DNA of 15,253 nucleotides from UBA1858 sp045106935 (GTDB taxonomy: Bacteria; Pseudomonadota; Gammaproteobacteria; UBA4575): positions 1 through 15,253 of the forward strand of contig JBGCFN010000001.1 in NCBI GenBank assembly GCA_045106935.1, in the 5' to 3' direction. The first letter of the stretch is position 1; each line of letters begins with the position of its first letter. Below, piece after piece: positions 15,052-15,253 of the stretch. Below the pieces are notes generated by a model. The model did not search any database. It saw only the letters and a list, made by a program, of their open reading frames with translations, and was not told where the DNA came from. Made by a program: the position numbers and the translations under genes.

Positions 15052-15079
15052 CCTACCGAATCCTCATCGTTCCGGTAGG
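15052..15079 (-). terminator. Stem-loop between ABC genes
   Basis: CCTACCG (15052-15058) pairs with CGGTAGG (15073-15079), and two further A-T pairs can form past a bulged C. On the minus strand it lies 29 nt after the stop of the upstream gene and is followed by TTAATTTAAAG, too weak a T-run for full termination. Such intercistronic stems often follow binding-protein genes in ABC operons, raising their message level above that of downstream genes. Confidence 0.5.
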
Positions 15080-15108
15080 CAATTAACTATTACAACTATG
15101 ATCCGATA

Positions 15109-15253
15109 TTAGATATCGAAGTCATCGTCATTGTTGTTAGCATCACAAGGGCGTCTTTCGATACCGTTGTCTGCTGCATACTTCTCTGCACCTGCATCAA
15201 TGATCGCTTGTGATAATGGTACATCACCTTCAATCCAATCTGACACAATGTTC
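15109..15253 (-). CDS. C-terminal end of an upstream gene, probably an ABC transporter component
   Basis: An open frame enters from the right edge and stops with TAA at 15109-15111, giving 47 residues. Visible features are WIEGDVPLSQAIIDAGAEKYAADNG, split here as WIEGDVPL and SQAIIDAGAEKYAADNG, one Cys, and an acidic end NNNDDDFDI. It has no membrane segment, which argues against a permease. The position before a LivF-like gene and the stem-loop that follows favour a periplasmic substrate-binding protein, but that is inference from context; I do not recognise the tail itself. Confidence 0.6.
   Translation of the reverse strand, partial: NIVSDWIEGDVPLSQAIIDAGAEKYAADNGIERRPCDANNNDDDFDI

Overview
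The window looks like chromosome of an AT-rich, probably marine gammaproteobacterium. The evidence is a long-form isocitrate lyase with KQCGH at its active site (the Pseudomonas/Oceanospirillales type), a DUF1820 protein, an RraA-type protein, and a rhombosortase/GlyGly-CTERM pair. I cannot place the genus. I see no insertion sequence, CRISPR array or phage gene.

Left third (1-6400), nearly all minus strand: after a gene fragment at the left edge comes a serine tRNA with anticodon GGA. Then, reading leftward along the transcribed strand, come isocitrate lyase (aceA), NADP-isocitrate dehydrogenase (icd), an OmpR-type response regulator, a multidomain diguanylate cyclase, a DUF1820 protein and the tRNA. 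aceA and icd encode the two enzymes that compete for isocitrate at the glyoxylate/TCA branch point. A stem-loop lies between them. Short gaps of 44, 61 and 36 bp from icd to the DUF1820 gene suggest that the signalling genes are read through from icd. No histidine kinase is present.

Middle (6401-10772), plus strand: a 348-bp divergent regulatory spacer, then rraA and a metallo-beta-lactamase-fold hydrolase 24 bp apart, then a 12-TM RND/MMPL-type exporter that probably has its own promoter.

Right third (10773-14202): this is the most distinctive part. A secreted reprolysin-like zinc metalloprotease ends in a GlyGly-CTERM sorting tail (Gly-rich stretch, one membrane segment, basic tail). Divergent from it is an intact rhombosortase, the intramembrane serine protease family proposed to cleave such tails. 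The protease stop codon directly abuts the start codon of a small secreted DUF6174-like protein, and a Rap1a/Tai-like four-cysteine secreted protein follows. The likely unit is therefore a secreted protease, its dedicated sorting enzyme and two small exported companions of unknown role. A perfect 13-bp inverted repeat lies in the divergent promoter region.

Right edge (14212-15253), minus strand: a LivF-like ABC ATPase, preceded by a stem-loop and the C-terminal end of an upstream gene that probably belongs to the same ABC transport operon.
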